From the NCBI RefSeq assembly GCF_036208045.1, contig NZ_CP121472.1:310001-374000 (forward strand): 64,000 nt of DNA, read 5' to 3'. Positions 54,803 through 63,911 of the stretch are shown here, piece after piece. Each line of letters opens with the position of its first letter. Position 1 is the stretch's first letter. Under the pieces are notes generated by a model. The model worked only from the letters and a program-made list of their open reading frames with translations, was not told the origin of the DNA and did no database searches. This DNA is from Thiorhodovibrio winogradskyi (lineage in GTDB: Bacteria; Pseudomonadota; Gammaproteobacteria; Chromatiales; Chromatiaceae). The position numbers and the translations under genes are program-made.

Positions 54803-56761
54803 ATGGCGACTTCAAGCGAAGAAATGACCAAACTTTCCTGGCGCCGGTTCGAAGACGGCGACAATGTCTGGGACAGCCTGACCGAAAAGATTTTTGTTCA
54901 GGACACCTCTCACAAGTGTCCGACCTACGTCCACAAGACGCCACCCTGTCAGGGAAGCTGTCCCTCGGGTGAGGACATCCGCGGCTGGTTGCAGATCGTG
55001 CGTGGGCTGGAGCAACCGCCCAAGGGCATGACCTGGCAGGAGTACGCCTTCCGTCGCTCCACCGATGCCAATCCTTTTCCCTCGATGATGGGCCGCGTCT
55101 GTCCGGCGCCCTGTCAAGACGGCTGCAATCGCAATGAACTGGAAGACTTTGTCGGCATCAACGCCGTGGAGCAGTTCATCGGCGACACGGCTATCACCAA
55201 TGGTTATAAGTTCGAGCCCGCGCCTGCCGACACCGGCAAAACCATCGCCATCATCGGCGGCGGTCCGGCGGGCCTTGCGGCGGCCTATCAGCTGCGTCGC
55301 AAGGGGCATGCTGCGGTCATCTTCGAGGCCAACTCAGGTCTGGGCGGCATGTTCCGCTTCGGTATTCCTGGCTATCGGGTGCCGCGCGACGCCCTGGACT
55401 CCGAGATCAACCGCATCCTTGACATGGGCAAGATCGAGGTCAAGCTCAATACCAAGGTCGGTGTGGATATCACGGTCGAGCAACTCGAAAAAGACTACGA
55501 CGCCGTGCTCTGGGCCATCGGTTGTCAGAGTGGTCGCGGTCTGCCGGTGCCAGGTTGGGAGGGTACGCCCAACTGCGTCTCGGGTGTGGCATTCCTTAAA
55601 GCCTTCAACGAAGGCCGCATGAAGGTCACGGCGGAGAAGGTCGTGTGCGTGGGCGGTGGCGATACCTCCATCGACGTGGTTTCGGTGGCGCGCCGTCTTG
55701 GACATATCACCAAGACCAACAAGAGCGACCTGCCCGAGACAGTGATTCACGACGGCTACGTTGCCCATGATGCCGCCACGGCGGCCGCGGCCGAAGGCGC
55801 TACTGTCACCCTGACATCCTTGTTCACCCGCGACAAAATGACCGCCGCCGAGCATGAGGTCGACGACGCCCTGCAGGAAGGTGTGACCGTGCTTGATGGC
55901 GTCATGCCGGTTGAGGTCATCAAGAACGATGCCGGTCGCGCCATTGGCTTGAAAGTCGCCGACTGTCAAATGACCGACGGCCGCCCCGCGCCGGTCGAGG
56001 GCACCGAGCGGGTGCTGGACGCCGATATCATTGTCTCGGCCATTGGCCAGGGCGGCGATCTCACCGGCCTGGAGCAGTTCGACAACGGTCGCGGTCTGAT
56101 GAACTCGGATAAGTTCTATCAGGTGCCCGACAAACCCGGTCATTTTGTTGCTGGGGACATCATTCGCCCGCACCTGCTGACCACGGCCATCGGCCAGGCC
56201 TGGATCGCGGTCGAGTCCATTGATGAGTACCTCGGCCAGGCTGAGCACAAGCGGCGGCCCAAGGTCGATGTGCATCACTTCGACCTGCTCGCCAAGCTCA
56301 ATGAAGCCGAGCTTGCTCCCGAGCACTTCGATGCGCATAACGGCGACTTGCGGGGCACTTCCGACGCCAAGTATGCCATTCATAATTACGAGGACAGGTC
56401 TGGCGCCGAGGTTATACCGCACGATGAACTCTTCCTGGGGCACTTCCAATACACTCCGCGCATTCATCGTAAGGAAGAAGTCCCTAGCGCCGATGACGTT
56501 CTTGGCCACTTCAAGGAGCGCGTGATCGGCTACGCGGAAGAAGAAGCCATTAACGAGGCCAAGCGTTGCATGAGCTGCGGCATGTGCTTCGAATGCGATA
56601 ACTGCGTGATTTTCTGCCCCCAGGATGCGGTCTTCCGTGTCGACAAGAACGAAAGTACCACCGGTCGCTATGTCGATACCGACTATGCAAAATGCATCGG
56701 TTGTCATATCTGCGCCGATGTCTGTCCGACCGGCTACATCAAGATGGGGCTGGGTGAGTAA
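54803..56761 (+). CDS. dsrL: DsrL, NAD(P)H:acceptor oxidoreductase iron-sulfur flavoprotein
   Basis: This cytoplasmic protein is the likely electron acceptor of DsrAB during sulfur oxidation. Order of parts: N-terminal cluster cysteines (CPTYVHKTPPCQGSCPSGED and CPAPCQDGCNRNE), an FAD-binding GGGPAGLAAAY near residue 150, an NAD(P)-binding GGGDTSIDV near residue 285, and two C-terminal 4Fe-4S motifs (CMSCGMCFECDNCVIFCP, CIGCHICADVCPTG). The length of 652 residues is typical. A GGAGGAG site lies before the start. Presence of dsrL supports the oxidative direction. Confidence 0.95.
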   Translation: MATSSEEMTKLSWRRFEDGDNVWDSLTEKIFVQDTSHKCPTYVHKTPPCQGSCPSGEDIRGWLQIVRGLEQPPKGMTWQEYAFRRSTDANPFPSMMGRVCPAPCQDGCNRNELEDFVGINAVEQFIGDTAITNGYKFEPAPADTGKTIAIIGGGPAGLAAAYQLRRKGHAAVIFEANSGLGGMFRFGIPGYRVPRDALDSEINRILDMGKIEVKLNTKVGVDITVEQLEKDYDAVLWAIGCQSGRGLPVPGWEGTPNCVSGVAFLKAFNEGRMKVTAEKVVCVGGGDTSIDVVSVARRLGHITKTNKSDLPETVIHDGYVAHDAATAAAAEGATVTLTSLFTRDKMTAAEHEVDDALQEGVTVLDGVMPVEVIKNDAGRAIGLKVADCQMTDGRPAPVEGTERVLDADIIVSAIGQGGDLTGLEQFDNGRGLMNSDKFYQVPDKPGHFVAGDIIRPHLLTTAIGQAWIAVESIDEYLGQAEHKRRPKVDVHHFDLLAKLNEAELAPEHFDAHNGDLRGTSDAKYAIHNYEDRSGAEVIPHDELFLGHFQYTPRIHRKEEVPSADDVLGHFKERVIGYAEEEAINEAKRCMSCGMCFECDNCVIFCPQDAVFRVDKNESTTGRYVDTDYAKCIGCHICADVCPTGYIKMGLGE

Positions 56762-56887
56762 GCCCGGACTGAGGGGGGGGCGCCACTTCGCGGCGTCGTG
56801 CCCTCTCGCGGTGAAAGCGTGGGGAAGTTGCACCGAGCACCCGATCATTCAATTGGGCGAGAAGACACAGGATATCCGGAGGCGTCC

Positions 56888-57499
56888 ATGACGGAAGCGA
56901 AAGTCACCAAACCCTGGTGGTTCGCGGGTTGTTCCACTCTGATGGTGCTGGCAGTAATGGGTGCCGCATTGCTGGGCGCCGGGGATGTTCGCGCCGAGGC
57001 CATCGGCGGCTTTGTCGTAACTGGCTCGAAAGCGGCCGGGCTCGATAGCTGCGTCGAGCCTACCCGCGAGATGCGTCGCTACCACATGGAATATATTCGC
57101 CACCAGCGCGATACAACCGTCTACAACGGCATCAGGCACACCAAATACAGTCTTTCGGGCTGCGTGGGCTGCCATACCGGACATACCGCGGATGGAGTGC
57201 CGATTCCCGTCAATGGCAAGGGTCAATTCTGCAATGCCTGCCATGAAACGGCGGCGGTAACCTTAAATTGCTTTGATTGTCACGCGACTGTTCCAGACGG
57301 TGAAGGCTGGAATCAGGTGACCGAGCAAGACAGGTCGGTCCCCGCGCGGGCGTTGCACCAGGGGCCAGCGGCTGTTCATCCCGTCACTAGCCGGCCAGTC
57401 ACCACCCTGACAGGCGTTCACCCACTTGTTGACGCACTGGGCGCCACACTGGTGCAGATTCCGGAAGCGGTTCGGCAGGAGGATTTTAAAGAGCGATGA
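56888..57499 (+). CDS. dsrJ: DsrJ, triheme cytochrome c
   Basis: This is the periplasmic triheme c subunit of DsrMKJOP. The start at 56888 follows CCGGAGG and gives an uncleaved-type signal anchor (residues about 14-32). Three heme motifs occur: CVGCH, CNACH and CFDCH. SCVEPTREMRRYHMEYI before them holds the Cys that is a candidate ligand of the unusual His/Cys heme. After the third heme an extra ~55 residues rich in Pro, Val and Thr (PARALHQGPAAVHPV) extend the protein to 203 residues, longer than usual. The stop overlaps dsrO by 4 bp. Confidence 0.92.
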   Translation: MTEAKVTKPWWFAGCSTLMVLAVMGAALLGAGDVRAEAIGGFVVTGSKAAGLDSCVEPTREMRRYHMEYIRHQRDTTVYNGIRHTKYSLSGCVGCHTGHTADGVPIPVNGKGQFCNACHETAAVTLNCFDCHATVPDGEGWNQVTEQDRSVPARALHQGPAAVHPVTSRPVTTLTGVHPLVDALGATLVQIPEAVRQEDFKER

Positions 57500-58308
57500 G
57501 CGAGCACACACAACAGCCAGATAGCGACCAACAGCCAGATCTCGTGCAACAGCCTGACCGCGGCCGACGTGACTTTCTCGCCACCGCCGCTGGGCTGGCC
57601 ACCGCCGCGGTGGCCCCCGGTGTGGTGCTGCATACGGCGGCAGTCGCGGCTCCGCGCACCACCCCGGTGACCGACATCAAGCGCTGGGGCATGCTGATCG
57701 ACACCGCCAAATGCGCCGACGGCTGCACGGCCTGCGTCGATGCCTGCGATCACGAAAATGGCCTCGATCTGCAGGAGACGCCCGAGGGTATCAAGCCGCT
57801 CAAATGGGACAACCAGCGCGCGACCTGGATCAGGAAAGTCAAGCTGCGCGACAACCTGACTGGGCGCATGACCAATCTGCCGCTCATGTGTCAGCATTGC
57901 GAGAATCCGCCCTGTGTGGATGTGTGCCCGACCGGCGCTTCCTTCAAACGCGCCGACGGCATTGTGATGGTGGATCGCCACACCTGTATCGGTTGCCGCT
58001 ACTGCATGATGGCGTGCCCCTACAAGGCGCGCTCTTTTATTCACGAACAAGTCGTGCAGAAGCTGACCCGGGCGCCACGCGGCAAGGGTTGCGTCGAGAG
58101 CTGCAACCTCTGCGTCCATCGACTCGACAACGGCGAGAGCAGCACTGCCTGTGCCGATGCCTGCCAGGAGGTTGGCCATGCCGCCATCCTGTTTGGCGAC
58201 CTGAACGATCCGCACGGCGCGCTGCGCGAGGCCCTGCGGCAAGTCAACAGTCGTCAGATCCGCCAGGATCTCGAACTCAATACCGGCGTGCGCTATGCCG
58301 GCATCTAA
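57496..58308 (+). CDS. dsrO: DsrO, periplasmic iron-sulfur protein
   Basis: This is a ferredoxin-like subunit of DsrMKJOP exported by the Tat pathway. The N-terminus contains GRRDFLATAAGLATAAVAPG, a twin-arginine signal. Cluster motifs follow: CADGCTACVDACDHEN, CQHCENPPCVDVCPTGAS, CIGCRYCMMACPYKAR and CNLCVHR with CADACQEVGH, enough for four clusters as in the DsrO/HybA family. A 25-residue Gln/Asp-rich stretch precedes the twin arginines. Confidence 0.94.
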   Translation: MSEHTQQPDSDQQPDLVQQPDRGRRDFLATAAGLATAAVAPGVVLHTAAVAAPRTTPVTDIKRWGMLIDTAKCADGCTACVDACDHENGLDLQETPEGIKPLKWDNQRATWIRKVKLRDNLTGRMTNLPLMCQHCENPPCVDVCPTGASFKRADGIVMVDRHTCIGCRYCMMACPYKARSFIHEQVVQKLTRAPRGKGCVESCNLCVHRLDNGESSTACADACQEVGHAAILFGDLNDPHGALREALRQVNSRQIRQDLELNTGVRYAGI

Positions 58309-58327
58309 CCCGCGAGGACAAGCGGTC

Positions 58328-59566
58328 ATGAGAAGAATCGTCTATCGCGAATGGCGTATCGAATCATCGCGCTACTGGAGCCTGCTGGCCATATTGGCTG
58401 GCGTCATTGCCATCGGTGGGTTGGCCGCGCTCTATATGGAACATGAGGGCCATTGGGTCACCGGTATGACCAACTCGGTGGTCTGGGGCGCGCCGCATGT
58501 GTTCGCAGTCTTCCTGATCGTCTCGGCCTCGGGTGCGCTCAACGTCGCTTCCATTGGCACAGTGTTCGACAAGTCCTTCTACAAACCCCTGGGGCGTCTG
58601 TCCGGTTTGTTGGCGGCAGCTCTGCTGGTTGGTGGTCTATTGGTGTTGGTGCTGGACCTTGGCCGCCCGGACCGGCTCGCCGTGGCCATGACCACCTATA
58701 ATTTCAGTTCCATCTTCGCCTGGAATATTTTTCTTTACACTGGCTTTGTCGCAATCGTCATCGCCTACCTCTGGACCATGGCGGATCGCAAGGGCGACCC
58801 CTACAAAAAACCCGTTGGCACCTTCGCCTTTTTGTGGCGTCTGGCGCTGACCACTGGTACTGGTTCCATCTTCGGCTTTCTGGTTGGACGCGAGGCCTAC
58901 GACACGGCAGTGCTGGCACCCATGTTCGTCGTGATGTCATTCGCCTACGGTCTCGCCATTTACATCCTAGTGTTAATGTACAGTTTTGCTCAGGATGATC
59001 GACCCATCGGCGCTCTCATGCTCAAGCGGTTGAAAAACCTGCTCGGCTTGTTCGTGGCTGGGGTGCTTTATTTTACCCTCATTTACCACCTGACCCGCCT
59101 CTATGGTGCTCAGACGCAAAGCATTGAGCACTTTCTGCTGGTCAGCGGGGGCATTTATACCCTGGTCTTTTGGCTTGGCTGGATGATGATCGGCAGTCTG
59201 CTTCCCTTGGGTATCATCTATCACCCGCGACACAGCAAGAATCCGCGTGCCATCGCCCTGGCCAGCGCGCTGGTCATTATCGGCGGACTGGCGGCCATGT
59301 ATGTGATCATCATTGGCAGCCAGGCCTATCCGCAGGAAATGTTCCCCGGCATGTCGGTGGTCGAGTTCGGTGCTCCGGGCGACATCGGCGGGGCCGTTGC
59401 TCCCTACTGGCCAAGTCTGCCAGAGCTCCTGCTTGGCATCGGCGGCGTGGCCGTGGCTCTGCTCATTACCACGGTGGGCATCCGGGTCCTGCAATTCCTG
59501 CCAGAATCGCTCGCCGACCGAGCAGTCGACCCCCATGTTGCCGCCGCTGAAAGTCGCCAGCAGTAA
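58328..59566 (+). CDS. dsrP: DsrP, NrfD-like membrane subunit
   Basis: This integral membrane quinol-interacting subunit of DsrMKJOP has about ten membrane helices. The ATG at 58328 gives MRRIVYREWRIESSRYWSLL, as in the family. EFGAPGDIGGAVAPYWPSLPE near the end and LVLDLGRPDR are recognisable NrfD-type segments. The length of 412 residues is normal. It follows dsrO by 19 bp. Confidence 0.93.
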   Translation: MRRIVYREWRIESSRYWSLLAILAGVIAIGGLAALYMEHEGHWVTGMTNSVVWGAPHVFAVFLIVSASGALNVASIGTVFDKSFYKPLGRLSGLLAAALLVGGLLVLVLDLGRPDRLAVAMTTYNFSSIFAWNIFLYTGFVAIVIAYLWTMADRKGDPYKKPVGTFAFLWRLALTTGTGSIFGFLVGREAYDTAVLAPMFVVMSFAYGLAIYILVLMYSFAQDDRPIGALMLKRLKNLLGLFVAGVLYFTLIYHLTRLYGAQTQSIEHFLLVSGGIYTLVFWLGWMMIGSLLPLGIIYHPRHSKNPRAIALASALVIIGGLAAMYVIIIGSQAYPQEMFPGMSVVEFGAPGDIGGAVAPYWPSLPELLLGIGGVAVALLITTVGIRVLQFLPESLADRAVDPHVAAAESRQQ

Positions 59567-59636
59567 AATCCCCTAGGGGGCGAATCGATTCGCCCCTCAT
59601 TCATTCCCTCCCGGTTGATTCGCACAAGCGGCCCAG

Positions 59637-61070
59637 ATGCCTAGCCTCTACTTTTCCGCGGCGCACAAGTCCTCCGGAAAGACCACGCTCAGCATCGGCG
59701 TCACGGCGGAGTCGCGCCGCCGTGGCCTGACGGTCAGCCCCTTCAAAAAAGGCCCGGATTACATCGACCCCATGTGGCTCGGCCTCGCCGCGGGCAGGGC
59801 CTGCTTTAATCTTGATTTTCATACCATGGCCGCCGACGAGATTCGCGCGGCTTTTCAGCGCGATGGGCAGGGCAGCGATCTGCGCTTGATCGAGGGCAAC
59901 GTCGGTCTCTTCGACAGTGTCCACCTCAATGGCAGCGGCAGCAATGCCGAGCTGGTCAAACTCCTGGGCGTGCCCCTGGTGCTGGTGATTGACTGCAAGG
60001 GCCTGGGCCGTGGCATCGCGCCCTTGCTGCTGGGCTTCCAGGCGTTTGATCCCGAACTGCCCATGGCTGGGGTAATTTTAAACCGCGTCGGTGGCGGACG
60101 TCATGGCGACAACCTGTTGCGGGTGGTTGAGCATTACACTGATCTACCCGTGCTTGGCATGCTGCCGCGTCTGGCTGAGCTGGACATCGACGAGCGCCAT
60201 CTGGGACTGGTGCCGAGCAACGAAGCGCTGGCCGCCGGCCGCAAGGTCGAGCAAATTCGAGCTCGGGTCGCCGAGCATGTTGACTGCGATGCGCTGCTGG
60301 CGATCGCGGCCAAGGAGCCACCCGGTCCGCCAGCCAGCCAGGCAGTCAGTCAGCCAGCCAGATCACCGGTCAACCTGGCCGCTGTTAGCGCAAGGCCAAC
60401 AGCGGATGCTGGGCCTCAAGCCCCATCCGGGATCAAAATCGGCATCGCGCGCGATGCCGCCTTCGGCTTTTATTATCCGGATGATCTGGCCGCGCTTGAG
60501 CAAGCTGGGGCTGAGTTGCTGAGCTTCAGTCCGCTGCACGCATCGGAGCTGCCAAGGGTGGATGCCTTGTTGATTGGCGGCGGTTTTCCGGAATGTCACA
60601 TGGAGGCGCTGGAGGCCAATCGTGGCTTGCGCGCGGGCGTGGCGGATTTTATCGCCTCGGGCAAGCCAGTGTATGCTGAATGTGGGGGGTTAATGTACCT
60701 GTGCCGCCAACTGCATTGGAACGGGCGCTCGGCGGATATGTGTGGCGTGCTCAATGCCGATGTGGCCATGCACGCCAAGCCTCAGGGGCGCGGCTATGTG
60801 CGCCTGCGCGAAACCGGGGCCAGTCCCTGGTTGGGTACGGCGGAGACGGGTGATCTCAGCGCGCATGAGTTCCATCATTCCGCCGTGGTCAGCCCTGATC
60901 CCACTTGGACCTATGCCTACCAAGTCTTGCGCGGGACCGGCGTGGACGGACAACATGACGGCATTGTGCACAATCGCCTGCTGGCCAGCTATGCTCATCT
61001 GCGTGGCGTGGGGGGCAATTGCTGGCCGCGGCGCTTCGTCGCCAGCATTGAACGCACGCTGGGTGGCTGA
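59637..61070 (+). CDS. dsrN: DsrN, siroheme amidase (cobyrinate a,c-diamide synthase family)
   Basis: DsrN amidates siroheme to siroamide, the cofactor of DsrAB. The N-terminal ATPase domain has SSGKTTLSIG as phosphate loop and KKGPDYIDPMW. The C-terminal glutaminase domain has the nucleophile Cys in YAECGGLMYL and the His in SAHEFHHS. Between them lies a low-complexity linker (about residues 222-260) encoded by short CCAG/TCAG repeats. The length of 477 residues is slightly above CbiA. Confidence 0.93.
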   Translation: MPSLYFSAAHKSSGKTTLSIGVTAESRRRGLTVSPFKKGPDYIDPMWLGLAAGRACFNLDFHTMAADEIRAAFQRDGQGSDLRLIEGNVGLFDSVHLNGSGSNAELVKLLGVPLVLVIDCKGLGRGIAPLLLGFQAFDPELPMAGVILNRVGGGRHGDNLLRVVEHYTDLPVLGMLPRLAELDIDERHLGLVPSNEALAAGRKVEQIRARVAEHVDCDALLAIAAKEPPGPPASQAVSQPARSPVNLAAVSARPTADAGPQAPSGIKIGIARDAAFGFYYPDDLAALEQAGAELLSFSPLHASELPRVDALLIGGGFPECHMEALEANRGLRAGVADFIASGKPVYAECGGLMYLCRQLHWNGRSADMCGVLNADVAMHAKPQGRGYVRLRETGASPWLGTAETGDLSAHEFHHSAVVSPDPTWTYAYQVLRGTGVDGQHDGIVHNRLLASYAHLRGVGGNCWPRRFVASIERTLGG

Positions 61071-61362
61071 GGTGTGGCGGCGCATTGCCCGCGACAGCAT
61101 CGCCTGAGACAATGGCCAAAGATAGGGGCACCCTGCCAGTGCTCGCCGCGGCATGGTTGAAAATCGCCATGACACCAACAACCTTGTGCAGTGCATCGAA
61201 GCGTTCTTCGGGTGTATTCTCATTGTGACAATGACCTTGGTGGCTAGACGCGCCATCTTGGCACGTCATGAAGCGGCTGGAAGCCGCTTCTACATCAAAT
61301 AAGACACTCACACTTGGCATTGCTGGCAAGATTCAGCGACAGACGACTAGGAAATCCGGCTT
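61071..61362. other. Intergenic region between dsrN and dsrR
   Basis: About 290 bp, an unusually wide gap inside the dsr operon. It holds an inverted copy of the REP-like element. No gene is supported. Confidence 0.5.
61250..61292. repeat. REP-like palindromic element, copy B
   Basis: This is the reverse complement of 38788-38830 with one mismatch. It contains the GAAGCGGCT/AGCCGCTTC stem. It lies inside the dsrN-dsrR gap and could fold in the dsr transcript, where REP elements often modulate mRNA stability. Confidence 0.85.
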
Positions 61363-61677
61363 ATGTTTAAAGTGACTCCAACAGCGGCCGAACAGGTCGC
61401 CAAAGCCGCGCAAGAAGGCGGGACCGAGGGGTTGTCCCTGCGCCTGGCGGCCGTGCAAAATCCGGACGGCTCCATTGACTACCGCATGGGGTTCGATGAA
61501 CTCAGCGAGGAGGATATCCGCTTCACTTCCGAGGGCGTGGATATTGTCATGGCGCCCGAGTTCGTGCCTCTGCTCGATACGGCGGTGATGGATTTTGTCA
61601 CCCTGGACGACGGCGAACAGCACTTTATTTTTCTCAACCCCAAAGACACGACCTGCAAGCCGCCAAGCGACGCCTAA
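61363..61677 (+). CDS. dsrR: DsrR, A-type scaffold-like protein
   Basis: This IscA-like fold protein of 104 residues (MFKVTPTAAEQVAKAAQEGG) lacks the three cluster-binding cysteines of IscA; its only Cys is near the end (TTCKPPS). In A. vinosum DsrR also lacks them and is thought to affect Dsr proteins post-transcriptionally. HFIFLNPKD replaces the usual FxNPN region. It precedes dsrS by 45 bp. Confidence 0.92.
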   Translation: MFKVTPTAAEQVAKAAQEGGTEGLSLRLAAVQNPDGSIDYRMGFDELSEEDIRFTSEGVDIVMAPEFVPLLDTAVMDFVTLDDGEQHFIFLNPKDTTCKPPSDA

Positions 61678-61722
61678 GCGCGGGCGTCCACCAAGAGTCC
61701 GCATCCTGAGGCTCTCTATATC

Positions 61723-62847
61723 GTGGATCTATCGAGCGAAGACTCTTTGCGTTTAAATGTGCTGCTTGCCAACAAGCCGCGTGCTATTCGTATTGATGAA
61801 TCAAAACTCATCGTCTACGGGCTGACGGACCAAGGCGAACGCGGTGTCATCTTGCATCCCACCGGACGCCCGGAATCCTATTTGCGGGCCGTGCGCGAAC
61901 TCATCTCGGGTCATATTCTAGGTTCCCCCGGCGGCTATCCGGTCTATTTGCGGCGCTGGACGCGCATGGGCCAGATGCGCGATGAAAGCCTGGAACAACT
62001 GCTGATGCTGGGTGAGCCCGAGGCCGTGGTGGCGGCGGTTTGCTCGCCCGGGCTGACCGAGGAGCTTGCCCGCCGCGCCTGGTGGGCGATGGAGGATGCC
62101 AGGAACGCTCGGCGCATGCTTGCGAATCCTGTCATCGCTGGCAGCGCGCTGGGCCGCGAGTTGGCCTCATATCTAATCGAATTCCTGCCGTTCGAGACTG
62201 ACAGCGAGCGCATGATGGAGTCCGTGCGCCTGGTGCTGCGGCCGGGCTTGATCGGCCCCGAGGCGCGCCAGGATCTGTGGCAAAAAGCCGCGCGCAAACA
62301 GGCCTATTTGCTCGGCTTTCTGCGCGCCCTGCCGGACGATCTGCCCGCGCCACTGCCGCCGCGAGCCGATCTTGCGCAACTCGACCAGGCGCTGGCGCCG
62401 CTCGCCGCGGACGGCAACACGGTCGCATGGCTGCTGTTGCGTTGTGCCAGCGGTGGCGGTCAGCGGTTTCTCGACACCCTGTCGCGGGTGTTGGCCAAGC
62501 CGCCCAATCAGGAGGTGGTCACCGCCGCCTTCGACCTGATGCGTGAGTATTTCAGCCCCATGCGCCCCGAGGGCGAGCCCAGGCTCACGCTGGCCGAACT
62601 AAAGGCCGAGGCCGACGCGGTTGCCAGCGGCACGGTGCCTGAAGGCGCGCATGCCTGCCTGGAGCGCCTGCCGCGCATCGGTCCCGAACTGTCCGCCCTG
62701 CGCCTGCTCTCGGGCGTGAGCTACGCTACCCTGCGCCCGGTGCTGCCGGATCCGACCACCCTTGGCACCCTGATGCGGCGCAAGATCACACCCGTGATCG
62801 AGCCCCTGCAAGCGGCCATCGCCTGCTTGCGTGCCGCGCCAGATTAA
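61723..62847 (+). CDS. dsrS: DsrS, conserved protein of the dsr operon
   Basis: This 374-residue soluble protein has no recognised catalytic motif and is largely helical. A GTG start at 61723 follows AGGCTC. Its place as the last gene after dsrR identifies it. In A. vinosum dsrS is needed for full dsr gene expression after transcription, from memory. Sequence blocks include [18 protein letters not shown] and [16 protein letters not shown]-like segments. Confidence 0.88.
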   Translation: MDLSSEDSLRLNVLLANKPRAIRIDESKLIVYGLTDQGERGVILHPTGRPESYLRAVRELISGHILGSPGGYPVYLRRWTRMGQMRDESLEQLLMLGEPEAVVAAVCSPGLTEELARRAWWAMEDARNARRMLANPVIAGSALGRELASYLIEFLPFETDSERMMESVRLVLRPGLIGPEARQDLWQKAARKQAYLLGFLRALPDDLPAPLPPRADLAQLDQALAPLAADGNTVAWLLLRCASGGGQRFLDTLSRVLAKPPNQEVVTAAFDLMREYFSPMRPEGEPRLTLAELKAEADAVASGTVPEGAHACLERLPRIGPELSALRLLSGVSYATLRPVLPDPTTLGTLMRRKITPVIEPLQAAIACLRAAPD

Positions 62848-62870
62848 ACCGCCATGTTAAATTGGTTGGT

Positions 62871-63911
62871 ATGCCATTGATCGGCTTGGAAATGGTGCGG
62901 GCCCTGGTGCTGATTGGGCTCTGCCTGTTACCGACCCTGGCCGCCGCACAGGCCCAAGAGCCCAATTGCGGTCGCGGACCCGAGGACAATATCAACGAAG
63001 AGCGCTGGACACTCAGTGAAGACGGAACCGTCGGCGACGAACAAAACCGCCTGGTTTGGAAGCAATGCGCCGAGGGTCTGCGGGGCGAGCGCTGTCGCGA
63101 CGGCCGCCTGGCCTACTTGACCTGGGAGCGGGCGCTCGCAATCGCCGAGACAAGCACCTTTGCCGGCTACGATGACTGGCGCATTCCCAGGCTCGATGAA
63201 CTGCGCCAGATCATCCAGCCCGGCTGCCTGTTACCAGCCGTGAATCTGTCGCTCTTTCCCAACACGCCCTCGGGTTGGTTCTGGTTCAACTCCGCCGAGG
63301 CCGATAATTCCCCACGCGCCGGCCAGCTTGGCTTTGCCTTTGGTGAGGAGTTTAGCGCCAACCAGCGCAACGTCGTTCATCTGCGCCTGGTGCGGGAACT
63401 GCCTGAACAGCCCGAACCCGAGGCGGATGCCGCGGCCAACGCGCCAGCGCCCGATGCTCCCCCAGATCTTCCCCCAGATCTTCCCCCAGATCTTCCCCCA
63501 GATCTTCCCCCAGATGTCCCTCCAGATGCTCCAGGCGCGGATGGGCAGCCGCAACCAGGCGAGCCGGGCGCTGCCGAAGCCGGTCAGGATGCGCAAGCCG
63601 ACCCAGATGCCGATGCCCAGGCAGCCGAACCACAGCCGGCGGACCCGGCCGCCGAGCAACCTGGCGACCCTGGTGCGAATCCTGCCGCTGACCAAATGAA
63701 TGACCAGGCCGATGGCCAGGCTGGTGACCAGGATGCCGATCCAGCCGCCGGCCAGGATGCCCCCGACAACCCCGATCAGCCAGCCGGACAAGCGGCCGGC
63801 GACAACGGCGGCGATGGTGTGGATGGCGCCGAGCAGCCCGGGCTGCTCCCGGGTCCACCCGCGGACGCCCCCGCGGCAGGCCCACCTGGCGATCAGGCGC
63901 CGGACAATTGA
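62871..63911 (+). CDS. Secreted DUF1566 protein with acidic Pro-rich tail
   Basis: A signal peptide is present (MVRALVLIGLCLLPTLAAAQAQ); the ATG at 62871 is preferred over a TTG three codons earlier. Residues about 25-175 match DUF1566/Lcl (NRLVWKQCAEG, TFAGYDDWRIPRLDELRQII). The remaining half is a disordered tail rich in Asp, Pro, Ala and Gln, starting with repeats of PDLP encoded by a 12-bp tandem repeat. Four cysteines in the folded part could form disulfides. Function is unknown; the tail may act as a spacer or cation-binding region. It follows dsrS by 23 bp and may be cotranscribed. Confidence 0.78.
   Translation: MPLIGLEMVRALVLIGLCLLPTLAAAQAQEPNCGRGPEDNINEERWTLSEDGTVGDEQNRLVWKQCAEGLRGERCRDGRLAYLTWERALAIAETSTFAGYDDWRIPRLDELRQIIQPGCLLPAVNLSLFPNTPSGWFWFNSAEADNSPRAGQLGFAFGEEFSANQRNVVHLRLVRELPEQPEPEADAAANAPAPDAPPDLPPDLPPDLPPDLPPDVPPDAPGADGQPQPGEPGAAEAGQDAQADPDADAQAAEPQPADPAAEQPGDPGANPAADQMNDQADGQAGDQDADPAAGQDAPDNPDQPAGQAAGDNGGDGVDGAEQPGLLPGPPADAPAAGPPGDQAPDN
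63461..63512 (+). repeat. 12-bp tandem repeat in the DUF1566 protein gene
   Basis: The unit CCCCCAGATCTT is repeated four times perfectly, with degenerate copies on either side, and encodes PPDL repeats. Slippage would change repeat number without shifting the frame. Confidence 0.85.

Noticed and set aside
55334-56848. Long minus-strand reading frame opposite dsrL (504 codons)
   Set aside because: It lies entirely antisense to a well-recognised gene and its translation shows no family features, as expected for high-GC codon bias. The same holds for 42237-43709, 34191-35252, 35177-36448 and 20456-21568.
60329-60362. CCAG/TCAG short repeat in dsrN as a phase-variation tract
   Set aside because: The units are imperfect and encode an in-frame linker between two domains; no sign of switching, so only noted with dsrN.
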